Of a stretch of DNA of 11,095 nucleotides, positions 1 through 7,658 are shown in pieces. The notes beneath the pieces are model-generated. The model had not been told where the DNA came from and did not search any database. It was given only the letters and a program-made list of their open reading frames with translations. Where the stretch lies: assembly GCA_903847005.1 (NCBI GenBank), contig CAINCM010000145.1, forward strand, positions 1-11,095. Reading direction: 5' to 3'. A program made the translations under genes and the position numbers. This DNA comes from an uncultured Chloroflexota bacterium (GTDB taxonomy: Bacteria; Chloroflexota; Limnocylindria; Limnocylindrales; Limnocylindraceae). How positions within the stretch are numbered: position 1 is the stretch's first letter; each line of letters begins with the position of its first letter.

Positions 1-414
1 CGCAGGTTCGTCGAGCGCTGGGAGCAGGAGGCTCCACGTACGCCGTGTGGCGAGTCCGGCGCGCAACCGCGTGGCGTCGATGTCGTCGAGCGAAAGCACC
101 TCGAGGAGCGTGGACGCAACCTCAGATCGCTCCCCATCCGTCAGTCCACTGGTCTCCGCGATGAGCTGATAGCGCATCACCGTGGCCGCAAGGACTACGG
201 ATCCGGTGCGATCCATGATGGTTCCGCGGAGTGGCTCGGCGCTTTGCGTGAGGCTGAGCCTGCTGCCCGCAACGTCGAGGAGCCGATCGCGATCGAACAG
301 CTGCCACTGCGCAAGGCGGCCGAGACAGAGCGATCCGGCGAGCACCAGGGCGATTCCGATCACGAGCCCGCGGCCCGCGTGATCCGTGCGAACGGCCCGT
401 GGGTCGCCGCTCAT
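1..414 (-). CDS. ftsI: Peptidoglycan transpeptidase FtsI/PBP2-like, N-terminal part (runs off left edge)
   Basis: This is the first 138 codons of a class B penicillin-binding protein, which would cross-link septal peptidoglycan in the periplasm. A short cytoplasmic N-terminus is followed by one hydrophobic segment (about residues 17-33), then RLAQWQLF, and then the family signature RGTIMDR at 63-69 followed by G-x-V-LAATV. That signature marks the start of the class B PBP dimerisation/pedestal domain. The transpeptidase domain with its SxxK, SxN and KTG motifs lies outside the window, so FtsI is preferred over other class B PBPs mainly because of gene order: it follows mraZ, rsmH and an FtsL-like gene, as in dcw clusters. 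The ATG at 412-414 lies one base after the stop of the ftsL-like gene. A strong GGAGGGG ribosome binding site sits 7 nt upstream, inside that gene's last codons. Probably co-transcribed from the mraZ promoter. Confidence 0.88.
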   Translation of the reverse strand, partial: MSGDPRAVRTDHAGRGLVIGIALVLAGSLCLGRLAQWQLFDRDRLLDVAGSRLSLTQSAEPLRGTIMDRTGSVVLAATVMRYQLIAETSGLTDGERSEVASTLLEVLSLDDIDATRLRAGLATRRTWSLLLPALDEPA

Positions 415-415
415 C

Positions 416-958
416 TCAGCGCCCCTCCACGATCAACGGGTCGGTCAGCTGTCCGATCCCCAGCTCGAATGCGCGACGCCGAACGGCTGGCTCGCGACCG
501 ACGCGGCTCATCTCCGTCTCGCCCGCACGAATCTGCTCGACGATCTTGGCCTGCTCGTTTTTCAGCCGCTCGATGCGCGCGGCCGAGGTGGTCACCTCCA
601 GGCTGAGGATGAGCACAACGAAGAGGGCGGCAAAGACCACCGCGCCTCCCGTAACGATGCGAGCGAGTTGCACGCCAAAGAGCCCAGAGCGCTGCGTCGA
701 GCTCCACGCCGTGACGCCGATGCGACCGCGCGGGAGTGCGCCTGCCGTGATCGCGGTGCGAGGGCGCGCTGTCCCGGGGAGCGGTCGCGGGCTGGTGCGT
801 ATGGAGCCGGTGCCGCTCGTCTGCGGAAGCGGCTGAAATGCCTGGCGAATGGCGGCACGCTGTCGCGCGGCTGCTGCAAGGCGCCCATCGGGGACGCGCT
901 GCTGCGTGATTGGGGCAACGAGCTGTGCGCCACGCAGCGGTCGACCGATTGCCGTCAT
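416..958 (-). CDS. ftsL: FtsL/DivIC-like septum protein with long N-terminal extension
   Basis: A 180-residue bitopic membrane protein. Residues 1-97 are rich in Arg, Pro, Ala and Gln and look disordered. Residues about 99-120 form one transmembrane helix (ARIVTGGAVVFAALFVVLIL). Residues about 124-155 form a heptad-like coiled coil (ARIERLKNEQAKIVEQIRAG). The C-terminus ends with a short segment containing RRRAFELGIGQLTDP, typical of FtsL/DivIC proteins. In known systems FtsL pairs with FtsB/DivIC and FtsQ to activate FtsWI at the septum. Primary-sequence conservation in this family is very weak, so the call rests on topology plus position between rsmH and ftsI. The ATG overlaps the rsmH stop as ATGA, which supports this start despite the unusual length (typical FtsL is about 90-120 residues). 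The extension could instead be partly untranslated if a downstream start is used, but I see no good ATG or GTG with a ribosome binding site near residue 90. Confidence 0.75.
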   Translation of the reverse strand: MTAIGRPLRGAQLVAPITQQRVPDGRLAAAARQRAAIRQAFQPLPQTSGTGSIRTSPRPLPGTARPRTAITAGALPRGRIGVTAWSSTQRSGLFGVQLARIVTGGAVVFAALFVVLILSLEVTTSAARIERLKNEQAKIVEQIRAGETEMSRVGREPAVRRRAFELGIGQLTDPLIVEGR

Positions 959-1929
959 GCCGCCACCCCGATGCGCTCCGCAACTCGCAGCTTTGCGCTG
1001 CGGCTGCGCGGATTTCGTGCGATCTCTTCATCCGATGCGATCAGCGGCTTCCCCGTGATCAGACGGAGCGATGGTGTCATTCCGCATCCGCACAGCGGAA
1101 CCTTCGGCGGGCAGATGCAACCGCGCGCTGCAGCGGCAAACGCTCGCTTGACAATGCGATCCTCGAGAGAGTGATACGTCAGCACGACGATCCGTCCGCC
1201 AACGGCCAGAAGCCGTATCGAGGCGTCGAGAGCGGTCGCAAGTGCGCCGAGTTCGTCGTTGACGGCAATCCGCAGCGCCTGGAAGACGCGCGTCGCAGGA
1301 TGGATGCGAGGCGGCCTCCCTGGGCGCGCCGCAACCTCTGCCACAAGCTCTGCGAGCTCTTCGGCGGTGGTCACCGGCGTGGAGGCTCGTCGAGCAACGA
1401 TGGCGCGCGCAATGCGGGCGGCCTGCGGCTCTTCGCCGAACTCGCGGAGGAGCGAGGCAAGCTCCTGCGCCGTCAGGTGCGCGAGGAGCGCAGCGGCGCT
1501 CTCCCCCTCTCCTGTGTTGAATCGAAGATCGAGTGGTCCTCCGGTCCGAATGCCGAAACCTCGCTCTGGATCTGCGAGCTGATCTGACGAGAGGCCAAGG
1601 TCGAATAGGATCCCGTCTACCCCATGGAAGCCTGCGGCGGCGGCCGCCTCGGCAATGCGCGCGCTGCTGCCGTGGAACGTGTGAAGCCGCGCGCCGTACT
1701 CGGCGAGCCGAGCGGTGGATCGCCTGATCGCTGTCGCATCTGCATCGATGCCGAGCAGCGCGCCGTCGGGTGCGCTCGCGGCGAGCAGCGCCGCTGCGTG
1801 TCCGCCACCTCCAAGGTTGGCATCGATGTAGCGTCCGCCGCTTCGCGGTGCGATTGCGTCGATCGTTTCACGGAGGAGGACCGGCTCGTGCACGGAAGCT
1901 GCGTGCGCAGTGCCACGCGCCTCCTGCAT
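955..1929 (-). CDS. rsmH: 16S rRNA (cytosine-1402-N4)-methyltransferase RsmH
   Basis: A 324-residue SAM-dependent methyltransferase (formerly MraW) that modifies C1402 in the 16S rRNA P-site region, a cytoplasmic enzyme. Family landmarks run in order: HEPVLL at 14-19; the SAM-binding loop YIDANLGGGGHA at 34-45; FDLGLSS at 109-115 followed by the RGF and PLDLRF block (123-137); the HPATRVFQALRIAVNDEL helix at 210-227; GGRIVVLTYHSLEDRIVK at 244-261; a CIC-x6-CGC cluster at 271-282; and the C-terminal NPRSRSAKLRVAER. Length is normal. The chosen ATG shares its A with the mraZ stop (TGATG), indicating translational coupling. A longer in-frame start at 2001 would only add 24 residues overlapping mraZ with no family similarity. 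The SAM loop reads DANLGGGG where many homologues have DxTxGxGG, a mild variation. Its stop overlaps the next gene's ATG. Confidence 0.96.
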   Translation of the reverse strand: MQEARGTAHAASVHEPVLLRETIDAIAPRSGGRYIDANLGGGGHAAALLAASAPDGALLGIDADATAIRRSTARLAEYGARLHTFHGSSARIAEAAAAAGFHGVDGILFDLGLSSDQLADPERGFGIRTGGPLDLRFNTGEGESAAALLAHLTAQELASLLREFGEEPQAARIARAIVARRASTPVTTAEELAELVAEVAARPGRPPRIHPATRVFQALRIAVNDELGALATALDASIRLLAVGGRIVVLTYHSLEDRIVKRAFAAAARGCICPPKVPLCGCGMTPSLRLITGKPLIASDEEIARNPRSRSAKLRVAERIGVAA

Positions 1930-2357
1930 CAGAATCCGAGCCCTTCCAGTTGTGCGGCGAGCGCATCGGATGACTCCATCGAGCCTCGGTATGCGTCCCA
2001 CCGTGCCGGAGTCCAGATCTCGGCATGATCGCGGGCGCCGACGACCATGGCTTCGCTCTCAAGCTGACTCCAGCCGCGCAACGTGGCGGGGAGGAGGAGG
2101 CGTCCCTGCGCGTCCAGCTCGACCTCGAAGGCGCTCCCGAAGAGGAAGCGTCCGAATTCGCGCGCGCTTGCATTGCCGGTTGGGAGCGCTGCGACCTTTG
2201 CCGCGAGGTCGTCCCAGGCGGCGCGGGGGAAGATGGCAAGGCAGTTGTCGAGCCAACGGGAGACGAAGGCACCGTCGTCGAGCTGCGCACGGAAGCGGAC
2301 GGGGACGGCGACCCGTCCCTTCCCGTCGATCGTATGGCGGTACTCGCCAGTAAACAC
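1929..2357 (-). CDS. mraZ: Transcriptional regulator / dcw cluster gene MraZ
   Basis: A 142-residue protein with two AbrB/SpoVT-like swapped-hairpin repeats. The first carries FTGEYRHTIDGKGRVAVP at 2-19 and the second FEVELDAQGRLLLPATLR around 78-96; both hold the D-x-x-G-R loop that defines MraZ. In E. coli and Mycoplasma MraZ forms a ring-shaped oligomer that binds repeated TGGG/GTGG boxes ahead of its own gene and controls the dcw operon. I chose the GTG start at 2355-2357 because it gives the canonical MFxGEY N-terminus and has GGAGGGG 7 nt upstream. An ATG at 2409-2411 adds 18 Gly/Arg-rich residues that lie in the operator region, so it is very likely wrong. The stop overlaps the rsmH ATG by one base. 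The GTGG boxes upstream (described separately) fit autoregulation. Confidence 0.95.
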   Translation of the reverse strand: MFTGEYRHTIDGKGRVAVPVRFRAQLDDGAFVSRWLDNCLAIFPRAAWDDLAAKVAALPTGNASAREFGRFLFGSAFEVELDAQGRLLLPATLRGWSQLESEAMVVGARDHAEIWTPARWDAYRGSMESSDALAAQLEGLGF

Positions 2358-2383
2358 CTTGATTCCCCTCCGCCGTGGCCCTC

Positions 2384-2399
2384 GGGGGTGGGCACCCCC
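2384..2399. repeat. GC-rich inverted repeat in the mraZ leader
   Basis: Arms GGGGGTG and CACCCCC flank a GG centre, a perfect 7-bp inverted repeat between the MraZ-box array and the mraZ ribosome binding site. In the mraZ transcript it could form a compact 6-bp stem with a 4-nt loop. It overlaps the last GTGG box, so the symmetry may simply be a by-product of the G-rich operator. No T-run follows, so it is not an intrinsic terminator. Confidence 0.45.
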
Positions 2400-2451
2400 A
2401 CCACACCCCACTTACAACCACTTAGGTGCATTCTGCCCCCACCTCCCCCAC
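2398..2451 (-). promoter_or_regulatory. Predicted MraZ operator: five phased GTGG boxes
   Basis: Reading the minus strand, GTGG occurs at 2451-2448, 2442-2439, 2421-2418, 2411-2408 and 2401-2398. The last three are spaced exactly 10 bp apart. The first two are 9 bp apart, and the gap between the groups is 21 bp, so all five lie on nearly the same helical face. This matches the known MraZ operator style of direct TGGG/GTGG repeats at about 10-bp period. Two boxes lie in the promoter spacer and three just downstream of the expected transcription start, so bound MraZ would be expected to repress. Function is inferred; the repeats are visible directly. Confidence 0.8.
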
Positions 2452-2458
2452 TTGTCAA
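2430..2458 (-). promoter_or_regulatory. Predicted mraZ (dcw) housekeeping-sigma promoter
   Basis: On the minus strand a perfect -35 TTGACA (2458-2453) is followed by a 17-bp spacer and a -10 CAGAAT (2435-2430, 4 of 6 matches to TATAAT). Transcription would begin near 2423, giving a leader of about 66 nt before the mraZ GTG. Two GTGG boxes fall inside the spacer. The geometry is ideal, but the -10 is imperfect and the call is by eye. Confidence 0.65.
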
Positions 2459-2532
2459 GGGAGCCGATCAGCACGGGTGCTCGAGGGGTTCACGAGGAGG
2501 GCGCAGCCGATTGGGGTCTGCATTGGGTGGGG

Positions 2533-2878
2533 CCGGCGAGATGGTCTGTAAGCCGGGTTCTGTCCCCCCTTGCGGGAGGGACGGCCATCCATCTAGACCA
2601 TCGATTGCTCGATGGCTCGAGCGATCAACCCGAGGACCCTGGCGGTGCGCCAGTTCCAGCCGCGAGGGCTGAAGCGTCCTCCTATTTGACCTTGCTCCAG
2701 GCAGAGTTTGCCGCGTTTCACCCCACCGACGAGCCGAAGCTCGCGGTGGACTCGTCTCTGTGGCACTAGTCCGCGCCTCGCGGCGGACGGGCGTTACCCG
2801 CTGCCTTGCACCTTGGAGCCCGGACTTTCCTCGAACGAACCCGAAGGCCCATTCGCGGCCGTCCGACCATCTCGCCGG
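2533..2878 (-). ncRNA. rnpB: RNase P RNA, bacterial type A
   Basis: The catalytic RNA of RNase P, which trims the 5' leader of tRNA precursors. On the minus strand all the conserved blocks appear in order: GAGGAAAGTCCGGGCTCC (2832-2815), the GGGTAACGCCC element, GCCACAGAGACGA (2764-2752), a stable P12-like hairpin with a TTCG loop followed by GGTGAAACG, GGAGCAAGGTCAAATAGG (2698-2681), the TAGATGGATGGCCG stretch, a hairpin with a GCAA loop (2582-2562), and ACAGAACCCGGCTTA (2563-2549). The ends are set by a perfect 14-bp P1 stem pairing 2878-2865 with 2546-2533. The length of about 346 nt is normal for type A. It starts 9 nt after the stop codon of the upstream RNase HI-MBL gene. No T-rich intrinsic terminator is visible downstream before the mraZ promoter. 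Confidence 0.97.
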
Positions 2879-2884
2879 ATGGGG

Positions 2885-2890
2885 AGTCTA
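2885..2890 (-). promoter_or_regulatory. Possible rnpB -10 element overlapping a stop codon
   Basis: TAGACT (4 of 6 matches to TATAAT) contains the TAG stop of the upstream gene and ends 6 nt before the first base of the rnpB P1 stem, which is the expected distance from a -10 to its start site. No good -35 is seen 16-18 bp further upstream (TCGCCG at 2913-2908 is poor). Read-through from the sdh operon is an alternative source of rnpB. Confidence 0.3.
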
Positions 2891-4213
2891 GCGCGCCTCG
2901 ACGCTCACGGCGAGCCCATCGAAGCCGGCGAGGACTCCGTCTGGGAGGCGCGCGGAGAGATCCTGGTAGTCAAGGTCGTGATCCAGATGCGTCAGGATCG
3001 CGAGGCGCGGTCCGAGCGCGACGATCAGTGCGAGCGCCTCTTCAACCGTCTGGTGCGTGGGGTGTGGCAGGTCGCGCAGCGCCGAAACAATCAGGGTATC
3101 TAGGCCGAGCAACCGCTCGCGTGAGGCTGGGGACACTGCAGAGACATCGGTCAGGTACGCGAAGCCGCCGCTGCGCCAGCCGTGCGCAGGCCGACGGCCG
3201 TGAACGAGAGGGATCGCCTCAAAGGTGCGACCGCCGAGGCGCACATGCGGTGCCGCCTCCACCAGTCGAAGCGACGGGATGCCGTGCCCTGGTGCGGTAC
3301 GTCCGTCGAAGGCGTACTCCCATCTGCGCAGGAGTTCCGTGCACGTCTCGGGGGCGGCGCCGACGTCGAGCACCTCCTCCTGCGCGTCGGTGTATGTGCG
3401 CAACTCGTCGATCCCACCCGTGTGATCCACGTGGATGTGGGTGATCAGCGCACCATCGAGCCGCGAGATCCCGCTGCGCAACGCCTGCTGACGGAGATCC
3501 ATCCCAGGATCGATCACCACCGCCCGTGATGTTTCATTCGCCGGGTCACGCCACTCAACCAGGAGCGAACTCCGCAGGCGCTGGTTGCGAACATCCTTCG
3601 AGATGCAGACCTCGCAGCGACAACCGACACGCGGCACACCGCGTGATGCCCCGCTTCCTAGCACGGTCAGCGTGGTGGCGGCGGCTCCCGACAGATCATC
3701 GGCATCGGGAAGCCCATTGCCCGCAGCAGCGCTCCGAGCACGCGCACGGTCGTCTGGTCGGCGGACGACCCAGGCCGGACCACCTCGAAGCGCACGATCC
3801 AAACCTTCGTTAGCGAGCGCGTCGGCCTGGTGGTTCTCTTCGCGCGGAACGTGCACCGCGCTCCATGCGGCGAAACGTGCGAGTCGTGCTCGCGCTTCGT
3901 CGCAGAGCGGGGCGAGCTTTGCATCTCGCACACGCCAGCGTCCGTGCAGCTGCTCCACGACGAGCTTGCTGTCGAGGAGTAGTTTCAGCTCGGAGGCACC
4001 GAGCTCGGCGGCAAGCTCGATGGCAGAGATGAGCGCCTTCCACTCCGCCACGTTGTTCGTGGTGGTGCCGATCGCAGCGGAGATGGTGGCGTCGGGCTGT
4101 GCCGATGGGTGATCAGCGCCGTCGCGGGACGCGTCGTACAGCGCAACACCGATCGATGCGGGCCCCGGATTGCCTCGGCACGCACCGTCCGTTCGACCGA
4201 TCAGCGCGCGCAT
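2888..4213 (-). CDS. RNase HI domain fused to PhnP-like metallo-beta-lactamase-fold hydrolase
   Basis: A 441-residue two-domain protein. Residues 1-140 are an RNase HI domain with the full DEDD set: D9 in TDGACRGNPGPAS, E57 in NNVAEWKALI, D81 in LLLDSKLVVEQLHG and D131 in NHQADALANEGLD. Such enzymes cleave RNA in RNA-DNA hybrids. A loose Ala/Arg/Asp linker (about 141-179) follows. Residues 180-441 are an MBL-fold domain of the PhnP/cyclic phosphodiesterase-like group: LGSGASRGVPRVGC with a GCRCEVC zinc-type cluster at 197-203, HIHVDH at 259-264, H338, D356 in YLTDVS, and H409/H412 in LTHLDHD. Both active sites look intact. The reading frame is continuous with no sign of a frameshift. The ATG lies 6 nt after the sdhB stop, without a strong ribosome binding site, so it is probably coupled to sdhB. 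Mycobacterial Rv2228c is a parallel case of RNase HI fused to a phosphatase-type domain. The MBL substrate is unknown. Confidence 0.88.
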   Translation of the reverse strand: MRALIGRTDGACRGNPGPASIGVALYDASRDGADHPSAQPDATISAAIGTTTNNVAEWKALISAIELAAELGASELKLLLDSKLVVEQLHGRWRVRDAKLAPLCDEARARLARFAAWSAVHVPREENHQADALANEGLDRALRGGPAWVVRRPDDRARARSAAAGNGLPDADDLSGAAATTLTVLGSGASRGVPRVGCRCEVCISKDVRNQRLRSSLLVEWRDPANETSRAVVIDPGMDLRQQALRSGISRLDGALITHIHVDHTGGIDELRTYTDAQEEVLDVGAAPETCTELLRRWEYAFDGRTAPGHGIPSLRLVEAAPHVRLGGRTFEAIPLVHGRRPAHGWRSGGFAYLTDVSAVSPASRERLLGLDTLIVSALRDLPHPTHQTVEEALALIVALGPRLAILTHLDHDLDYQDLSARLPDGVLAGFDGLAVSVEAR

Positions 4214-4219
4214 CGCGCG

Positions 4220-4915
4220 CTACCCGCGAGAGCCGATCGCCGTAGACACCTCGAGGATCGCCTTGGTGATGTTGATTCCGCGAGGGCAGGCATCGACGCA
4301 GTTGAAGGTGGTGCGGCAGCGCCACACGCCATCTTCGTTGCTCAAGATCTCGAGGCGCTCGTCTGCCCCCTGATCCCGGGAGTCGAAGATGAATCGGTGC
4401 GCGTTCACGATGGCCGCCGGTCCGACGTATTCAGGCTGGGCCCAGAAACTCGGACACGAGCTCGTGCAGGCCGCGCAGAGGATGCACTTGGTCGTATCGT
4501 CGTAGGCCTCTCGTTGCTCCGGCGACTGCAGGCGCTCCCCCGCCCCCTCCGGCTCATCGGCCACGAGGAATGGGAGCACGGAGCGATACTTGCCGAAGAA
4601 TTCGTCCATATCCACCACGAGGTCCTTCACCACGGGGAGGCCGGGGAGCGGCGCCACGCTGATGCTCTTCCCGAGCTGCTCTACGCGCACCTTGCATGCG
4701 AGACGATTCCGTCCGTTGATCAGGAGCGCATCAGAACCGCACACGCCGTGCGCGCATGATCGACGGAAGGTGATGCTCCCGTCATGAAGCTCCTTCGCGC
4801 GCGTCAGGACGTCGAGGACGCGATCCATCGGCTCGACGGGGACTCGATAGGTCTCCCAGTGCGGAGCGGAGTCCCTCTCGGGGTCGTATCGCTGGATCTT
4901 CAGCTCAACGTCCAT
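4220..4915 (-). CDS. sdhB: Succinate dehydrogenase iron-sulfur subunit SdhB
   Basis: A 231-residue electron-transfer subunit carrying three clusters between the SdhA flavin and the membrane quinone site, at the cytoplasmic face. The N-terminal ferredoxin-like domain binds [2Fe-2S] through C54, C59, D62 and C74 (SCAHGVCGSD ... LAC), with Asp as third ligand as in E. coli SdhB. The C-terminal domain has CILCAACTSSCP (C144, C147, C150, C154) and C200, C206, C210 (CRTTFNCVDACP) for the [4Fe-4S] and [3Fe-4S] clusters. The start at MDVELK has AGAGGTGG 5 nt upstream and lies 10 nt after the sdhA stop. A longer in-frame start at 5032 would overlap the sdhA coding end and add Arg/Ser-rich sequence with no family match. 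It is the last sdh gene of the operon and is followed closely by the RNase HI-MBL gene. Confidence 0.97.
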   Translation of the reverse strand: MDVELKIQRYDPERDSAPHWETYRVPVEPMDRVLDVLTRAKELHDGSITFRRSCAHGVCGSDALLINGRNRLACKVRVEQLGKSISVAPLPGLPVVKDLVVDMDEFFGKYRSVLPFLVADEPEGAGERLQSPEQREAYDDTTKCILCAACTSSCPSFWAQPEYVGPAAIVNAHRFIFDSRDQGADERLEILSNEDGVWRCRTTFNCVDACPRGINITKAILEVSTAIGSRG

Positions 4916-4925
4916 CTGACCACCT

Positions 4926-6707
<1,782 letters not shown>

Positions 6708-6715
6708 GTCAGCGC

Positions 6716-7105
6716 TCAATCGAAGGGCAGCGCGATGACTACCTGCGTGCCGAGGACGAAGAGGATCAGCGCGAGCAGATAGAGCGCGCCGAGCGAGAGG
6801 CTGCGCACGCGCGACGGGACATAGTCCTGGAGCACCGTGCGCATGCCGAGGAAGCCATGAACCAGCACCGCCATCAACATCCCCCAGTCGAGTGCGCGCA
6901 GGGCAACGGAGTTCCATCGTGTCTGACGCACCCACTCCGCGCTTTGGTCTGCAGGATCGAAGACGAAGTGCGTCATGGCAAAGTGAGCCAGCGCCAGGAC
7001 GAAGAGTGCGAGTGAGCTGAGCCGAACGGCGTACCAGACGTAAAGGTCCACGGTGGACCCCGTCGGGCGGGGCCGCCCCGAAAGCGAGTAGCGCGGGGCG
7101 CTCAT
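6716..7105 (-). CDS. sdhD: Succinate dehydrogenase membrane anchor subunit SdhD
   Basis: A 129-residue integral membrane protein with three predicted helices (about 28-47, 72-92 and 104-126). It helps bind heme b and quinone and anchors SdhAB to the inner membrane. The second helix carries LVHGFLGMRTVLQDY; H83 is the likely heme ligand, and this HG-x-x-GxR-x-V-x-x-DY pattern is typical of SdhD. The ATG overlaps the sdhC stop (ATGA), and the sdhA ATG follows the stop by 8 nt, so all four sdh genes are tightly coupled. An in-frame extension reaching back to 7957 crosses sdhC, the promoter region and sucC and is not real. Confidence 0.93.
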   Translation of the reverse strand: MSAPRYSLSGRPRPTGSTVDLYVWYAVRLSSLALFVLALAHFAMTHFVFDPADQSAEWVRQTRWNSVALRALDWGMLMAVLVHGFLGMRTVLQDYVPSRVRSLSLGALYLLALILFVLGTQVVIALPFD

Positions 7106-7515
7106 CCCGCCACCTCCCAGATCGGCTTCAAGATGATGTAGGCACCGGGGAGTCCGATCGCAAAGAAGACGATCCACACGATCCGCCAGAGCTGTCGGTG
7201 ATATGCGGTGAGCGCGGGCCAGAAGTCCATCACCACGATGCGCATCCCGTTGAGCGCGTGATAGAAGAGCGCCGCGCCGAGCAGGGTCTCCGCCACGCGC
7301 CCGGGCGGGCTCGAGTAGATCTGACCGAGGAAGTCGTATGCCTCGGGGTTCGCACCAATCAGCCAGATGTCGATGACGTGGAGGATGATGAAGAGCCAGA
7401 CCCCGATTCCCGAGATGCGATGGAACGCCCAGGCGGCCATCCCCTCCCCGCCTCGATACGAGGGGTAGCTGCGAAGCTTCTGGGGCGACGCGAGCGGTCC
7501 AGATCCTCGCACCAT
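7102..7515 (-). CDS. sdhC: Succinate dehydrogenase cytochrome b556 subunit SdhC
   Basis: A 137-residue membrane subunit, first gene of sdhCDAB. It has the family signature YRGGEGMAAWAFHRISGIG (20-38) with the conserved HRISG quinone-side motif. Three helices follow: about 33-54 (containing H46), about 73-97 (with FYHALNGMR, H86 the probable heme b ligand, then VVMDFW), and about 109-130. The short form and the wording of these motifs resemble SdhC of Actinobacteriota, Chloroflexota and Gemmatimonadota more than E. coli. The ATG at 7513-7515 has AGAGGGGAG 7 nt upstream. A GC-rich hairpin (7527-7549) abuts that ribosome binding site. The gene is divergent from sucC across 143 bp. Confidence 0.94.
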   Translation of the reverse strand: MVRGSGPLASPQKLRSYPSYRGGEGMAAWAFHRISGIGVWLFIILHVIDIWLIGANPEAYDFLGQIYSSPPGRVAETLLGAALFYHALNGMRIVVMDFWPALTAYHRQLWRIVWIVFFAIGLPGAYIILKPIWEVAG

Positions 7516-7526
7516 GGACGACTCCC

Positions 7527-7549
7527 CTCTGCTGCGGCCGGCGGCAGAG
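7527..7549 (-). repeat. Inverted repeat next to the sdhC ribosome binding site
   Basis: Arms of 9 nt with one mismatch (CTCTGCTGC and GCGGCAGAG on the plus strand) enclose GGCCG. In the sdhC mRNA the 3' arm ends in GCAGCAGAG and runs into the AGAGGGGAG Shine-Dalgarno, so the hairpin would partly mask it. The pairing is visible; any regulatory effect is inference. Confidence 0.4.
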
Positions 7550-7623
7550 CCGCTCCGTTACCGCTCCCTCCATCCTAGCCGCGACGGTTGGGACCTGCAC
7601 GCGTACACTCCCCCATGACAACT

Positions 7624-7637
7624 CGGGCGAGCGCCCG
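7624..7637. repeat. Short palindrome in the sucC leader
   Basis: CGGGCG-AG-CGCCCG is a perfect 6-bp inverted repeat ending 21 nt before the sucC ATG. It could be a small leader hairpin or an operator half-site pair. At this GC content a chance 6-bp palindrome is not rare. Confidence 0.3.
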
Positions 7638-7658
7638 TCAGCAGCAAGCGGAGGCGAG

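Larger units (their letters stand above)
7516..7658. promoter_or_regulatory. Divergent sdhC/sucC intergenic region
   Basis: These 143 bp must carry promoters for both the sdhCDAB and sucCD operons. By eye the candidates are weak: TACACT at 7604-7609 as a plus-strand -10, and TAGGAT on the minus strand (7579-7574), neither with a good -35 at 16-18 bp. I cannot assign start sites. The region holds two short inverted repeats, listed separately, one in each leader. Confidence 0.5.

Noticed and set aside
386-1174. 262-codon plus-strand open frame opposite ftsL/rsmH
   Set aside because: It overlaps the real minus-strand genes and their ATGA junction and has no domain.
2459-2532. Intrinsic terminator after rnpB
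   Set aside because: I find no stable hairpin followed by a T-run in the 74 bp between rnpB and the mraZ promoter. Termination may be factor-dependent.
2025-2769. Plus-strand open frames (215 and 228 codons) across mraZ and rnpB
   Set aside because: They run antisense through mraZ, its operator and the conserved RNase P RNA core, so they are incidental.
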